From: a bacterium MnTg04
GTDB lineage: Bacteria; Pseudomonadota; Gammaproteobacteria; Steroidobacterales; MnTg04
DNA length: 9,926 nucleotides
Assembly (NCBI GenBank): GCA_008975185.1
Contig: BFAU01000161.1
Location: forward strand, 1 to 9,926
Reading direction: 5' to 3'
The notes under the pieces were generated by a model that was not told where the DNA came from, did not search any database, and saw only the letters and a program-made list of their open reading frames with translations. How positions within the stretch are numbered: the first letter of the stretch is position 1; each line of letters starts with the position of its first letter. The position numbers and the translations under genes were made by a program. This document shows, one piece after another, positions 8,701 to 9,926 of this stretch.

Positions 8701-9266
8701 GGATTGCCGACCTGGGCGATGGTCAGCCAACGGGGAACGGCCGCCATCAGTACGCGATCGTCCGCAAGGTCACGGTCGCGGGGGTGGTGCTGAAAATGGG
8801 CAAGCGCGGCAACCGGGTTACCTTGCAATTGGATGACCGTAGCGGACGGGTGGAAGTCACGTTGTTCGACGAGGCTTACCAGGAATTCGGGCATCTCTTG
8901 CAGGTCAAGGCGGTGCTGGTGATTCATGGTGGCCTGCGCTACGACGATTTCAGCAACGGCTGGCAGATTACCGCCAAAAAAATTCAGGATATCGACGCGG
9001 CCAGGGAGCAAATGGCGAGAAAGCTGATCATCGAGTGGCAGGGGCAGCAGGACGGACAGCAGTTCGTGCACGAACTGAAGGGGACGCTGCGACCCTATCT
9101 TGACGGTCATTGCGGTGTCTGGGTGAGATATACGGGTAGCGGCGCCAAGGCCTTGCTGGCGCTTGGCGACGACTGGCAGGTGCGGCCAACCCGGGAATTG
9201 CTGGACAAGCTGGATAAACTGGTTGGCGGGGAACACCTGAAGCTGGTCTATCCGCCACCGTTGTAG
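5748..9266 (+). CDS. dnaE: DNA polymerase III alpha subunit
   Basis: This is the replicative C-family polymerase of the chromosome. The 1172-residue product is collinear with E. coli DnaE (1160). An N-terminal PHP domain (about 1-270) has a mixed metal site: HLHLHTEYS keeps His9 and His11, but the usual TDH is TDQ (Asp42, Gln43) and the usual DVH is DVR (Asp201, Arg203). The palm and fingers contain GPGRGSGAGSLVAYAL, catalytic Asp399 and Asp401 in MPDFDIDFCMEG and Asp551 in VKFDFLGLRTLT, the counterparts of E. coli Asp401, Asp403 and Asp555. NKSHSAAYA follows in the fingers. The beta-clamp binding motif is QDDMF at 913-917 (QADMF in E. coli). A Pro/Gly-rich acidic linker and LGLYLTGHPI come next, then an OB domain (about 1000-1085) and a C-terminal tau-binding region. 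The start is 12 bases after rnhB; no clear Shine-Dalgarno sequence is visible. Confidence 0.99.
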   Translation: MSASFVHLHLHTEYSLSDSVVRVKPLLAAVAEMGMPAVALTDQCNLFAMVKFYRAALARGIKPIIGVDVLLRDIDEPARPSRLTLLCQNQHGYRNLSRLVSRGYLEGQYRGVPMLDPQWLSRESCTGLIALSGGVEGNIGRALLAGHTDLADRRLAEWRTVFGDRFYLEITRTGRPGEEEYLQQVVHLSSEQCAPLLASNDVRFISASEFGAHEARVCIHDGQVLTDPGRPRRYSEQQYLRTADEMQQLFADLPEALENSVEIARRCNLELSLGGSDLPEFPIPAGQTTAGYLHDESVAGLRRRLDLAEAGALPDLYRQRLEHEIDVICQMGFPGYFLIVADFIHWSRENDIPVGPGRGSGAGSLVAYALQITDLDPIEHELLFERFLNPERVSMPDFDIDFCMEGRDRVIDYVAGRYGRDRVSQIITYGTMAAKAVVRDVGRVLGHPYGFVDRIAKLIPFELGITLAKALEQDDELRKLYENDDEVRNLINLARQLEGLVRNAGKHAGGVVIAPRPLTDYAPLYCEEGGANVVTQFDKDDVEACGLVKFDFLGLRTLTVIDRAVKIINGQRRESGEPPLDIDAIDPQDSATFDLLKNCRTVAVFQLESRGMKDLIKRLQPDNFGEIVALVALFRPGPLQSGMVDDFINRKHAADKTKIDYFHPDLKPILEPTYGVILYQEQVMQIAQVLAGYSLGEADLLRRAMGKKKPEEMAKQRGIFLRGAEQAGVNTETATFIFDLMEKFAGYGFNKSHSAAYAVLAYRTAWLKAHYPAAFMAAVLSTDMDNTDKVVTLIDECAAMDIEVAVPDINHSGYAFVVSGPRTIRYGLGAIKGVGRGAIEGLIAERSAGGAFAGIVDLCQRIDLQKLNRRVMEALIRAGAMDSLGAGRAALLAQLPAAMKLADQDAKASAAGQDDMFGFAGPGPQTDELPVSPNGGHDRDAPGEDPPEWSEKERLDGEFDTLGLYLTGHPITRYEKDLPQLAGTRIADLGDGQPTGNGRHQYAIVRKVTVAGVVLKMGKRGNRVTLQLDDRSGRVEVTLFDEAYQEFGHLLQVKAVLVIHGGLRYDDFSNGWQITAKKIQDIDAAREQMARKLIIEWQGQQDGQQFVHELKGTLRPYLDGHCGVWVRYTGSGAKALLALGDDWQVRPTRELLDKLDKLVGGEHLKLVYPPPL

Positions 9267-9371
9267 GACAACGCGGAAGCCGGGATGGCCCGGTAAACCG
9301 GCCGGCCAGCCGGGCTTGTACGGGCCTGGTTGTATCGGTAATGTGGGATTTTGTTTTTTGCGGTGTACTGT
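9267..9371 (+). other. dnaE-accA intergenic region
   Basis: This 105-base gap is the only sizeable non-coding stretch in the window. Its first half is very GC-rich and self-complementary (see the inverted repeat at 9287-9326). Its second half is AT-richer, with a TTTTGTTTTTT tract at 9349-9359 just before the accA ribosome-binding region. Sequences resembling promoter hexamers (TTGTAC 9316-9321, TAATGT 9339-9344, 17 bases apart) match the sigma-70 consensus at only three of six positions each, so a promoter is possible but unproven. The change from tightly packed genes to this gap suggests that accA may have its own transcriptional control. Confidence 0.5.
9287..9326 (+). repeat. GC-rich inverted repeats with alternative pairings
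   Basis: GCCCGG at 9288-9293 can pair with CCGGGC at 9310-9315. Alternatively GGCCCG at 9287-9292 can pair with CGGGCC at 9321-9326. A smaller hairpin, CCGG-TAAA-CCGG at 9290-9301, uses the same left arm. The three pairings are mutually exclusive because they share that arm. No T-run follows any of them directly, so this is not a standard intrinsic terminator. It may be a partial terminator, an RNA-stability element or simply GC-rich chance. Confidence 0.4.
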
Positions 9372-9926
9372 ATGGATCTGAAATTTCTCGATTTTGAACA
9401 ACCCATCGCCGAGCTCGAGGCGAAAATCGAAGAACTGCGCCATGTCGGCAGCGACGCCGATATCAATATCAGCGAGGAAATAAGCCGGCTTGAGGAAAAG
9501 AGCCGTTCGCTGACCCAGTCGATTTTTTCCGGGTTGACCGCCTGGCAGGTAACCCAGCTCGCGCGTCATCCGCAACGGCCGTACACCAACGACTACCTGG
9601 CAAAAATATTCAGCGATTTCCAGGGATTGTCCGGTGACCGTATGTACGCGGACGATCCGGCAATCGTTGGCGGTTTGGCGCGGCTGGACGGCCGGCCGGT
9701 CATGGTCATCGGCCATCAAAAAGGCCGCGACACCAAGCAGCGGGTGTATCGTAATTACGGTATGCCGAAGCCTGAGGGTTATCGCAAGGCGTTGCGCCTG
9801 ATGCGACTGGCCGAACGATTTTCGCTGCCGGTCATTACGCTGATCGATACCCCGGGCGCCTATCCGGGCGTCGGCGCCGAAGAACGCGGGCAAAGCGAGG
9901 CGATCGCCCGCAACCTGTATGAGATG
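9372..9926 (+). CDS. accA: Acetyl-CoA carboxylase carboxyltransferase subunit alpha, 5' part
   Basis: AccA pairs with AccD to move the carboxyl group from carboxybiotin to acetyl-CoA, making malonyl-CoA for fatty-acid synthesis. The first 185 codons are present and the frame is open at the window end; the E. coli protein has about 319 residues. The start [19 protein letters not shown] matches the family N-terminus (E. coli [19 protein letters not shown]). An N-terminal helical region is followed by [57 protein letters not shown] and [20 protein letters not shown], the crotonase-fold acyl-CoA site. A weak GCGGTG at 9360-9365 lies 6 bases before the ATG. The gene sits downstream of dnaE as in E. 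coli. The identification is unambiguous although the gene is cut by the window edge. Confidence 0.98.
   Translation, partial: MDLKFLDFEQPIAELEAKIEELRHVGSDADINISEEISRLEEKSRSLTQSIFSGLTAWQVTQLARHPQRPYTNDYLAKIFSDFQGLSGDRMYADDPAIVGGLARLDGRPVMVIGHQKGRDTKQRVYRNYGMPKPEGYRKALRLMRLAERFSLPVITLIDTPGAYPGVGAEERGQSEAIARNLYEM

Noticed and set aside
9316..9344. A sigma-70-like promoter for accA (TTGTAC, 17 bases, TAATGT).
   Set aside because: Each hexamer matches consensus at only three of six positions. The spacing is right, but this could be chance; mentioned only within the intergenic entry.
9287..9359. Intrinsic terminator after dnaE.
   Set aside because: The GC-rich stems are not followed directly by a T-run; the T-rich tract is more than 20 bases further on.
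6636..9893. A 1085-codon open frame on the - strand, opposite most of dnaE, the intergenic gap and the start of accA.
   Set aside because: The translation is rich in His, Arg, Gln, Val and Asp, with no recognisable domain, and it lies antisense to two certain genes. Long stop-free antisense frames are expected opposite GC-rich coding DNA. Its run through the 105-base gap is unusual but easily chance. Conservation of the frame at synonymous sites of dnaE in relatives would be needed to revive it.

Overview
The window is a conserved chromosomal locus of a Gram-negative bacterium, with every recognisable gene on the + strand. The order is bamA (3' part), skp, lpxD, fabZ, lpxA, lpxB, rnhB, dnaE, accA (5' part). 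This order is characteristic of Gammaproteobacteria: E. coli has the same series, and the DnaE is of the non-PolC, E. coli type. The DNA is GC-rich. One LpxA residue is Pseudomonas-like rather than E. coli-like, so this is probably not an enterobacterium. I cannot name a genus from the sequence alone.

Layout. Positions 3-1079 encode most of the BamA outer-membrane beta-barrel. Positions 1089-1628 encode the periplasmic chaperone Skp, which carries outer-membrane proteins towards the Bam complex. Positions 1643-5107 hold lpxD, fabZ, lpxA and lpxB. These make the UDP-diacylglucosamine and disaccharide intermediates of lipid A, and FabZ competes for the same 3-hydroxyacyl-ACP pool. Positions 5100-5735 encode ribonuclease HII, and 5748-9266 encode the replicative DNA polymerase III alpha subunit. 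A 105-base gap at 9267-9371 is the only sizeable non-coding stretch. From 9372 to the window end, accA begins (carboxyltransferase alpha subunit of acetyl-CoA carboxylase, first step of fatty-acid synthesis).

The genes from bamA to dnaE are packed with gaps of 2 to 14 bases or short overlaps (lpxD/fabZ 4 bases, lpxB/rnhB 8 bases). This suggests one long transcript with translational coupling. The theme is envelope biogenesis (outer-membrane protein assembly, lipid A, fatty acids) joined to replication and RNA removal. No RNA gene, mobile element, CRISPR array or phage feature was seen.

I found no undescribed system. The points most worth a second look are a methionine at the LpxA acyl-chain ruler position (predicting a short, C10-type acyl chain), a partly decayed PHP metal site in DnaE, and the hairpin-forming dnaE-accA intergenic region.
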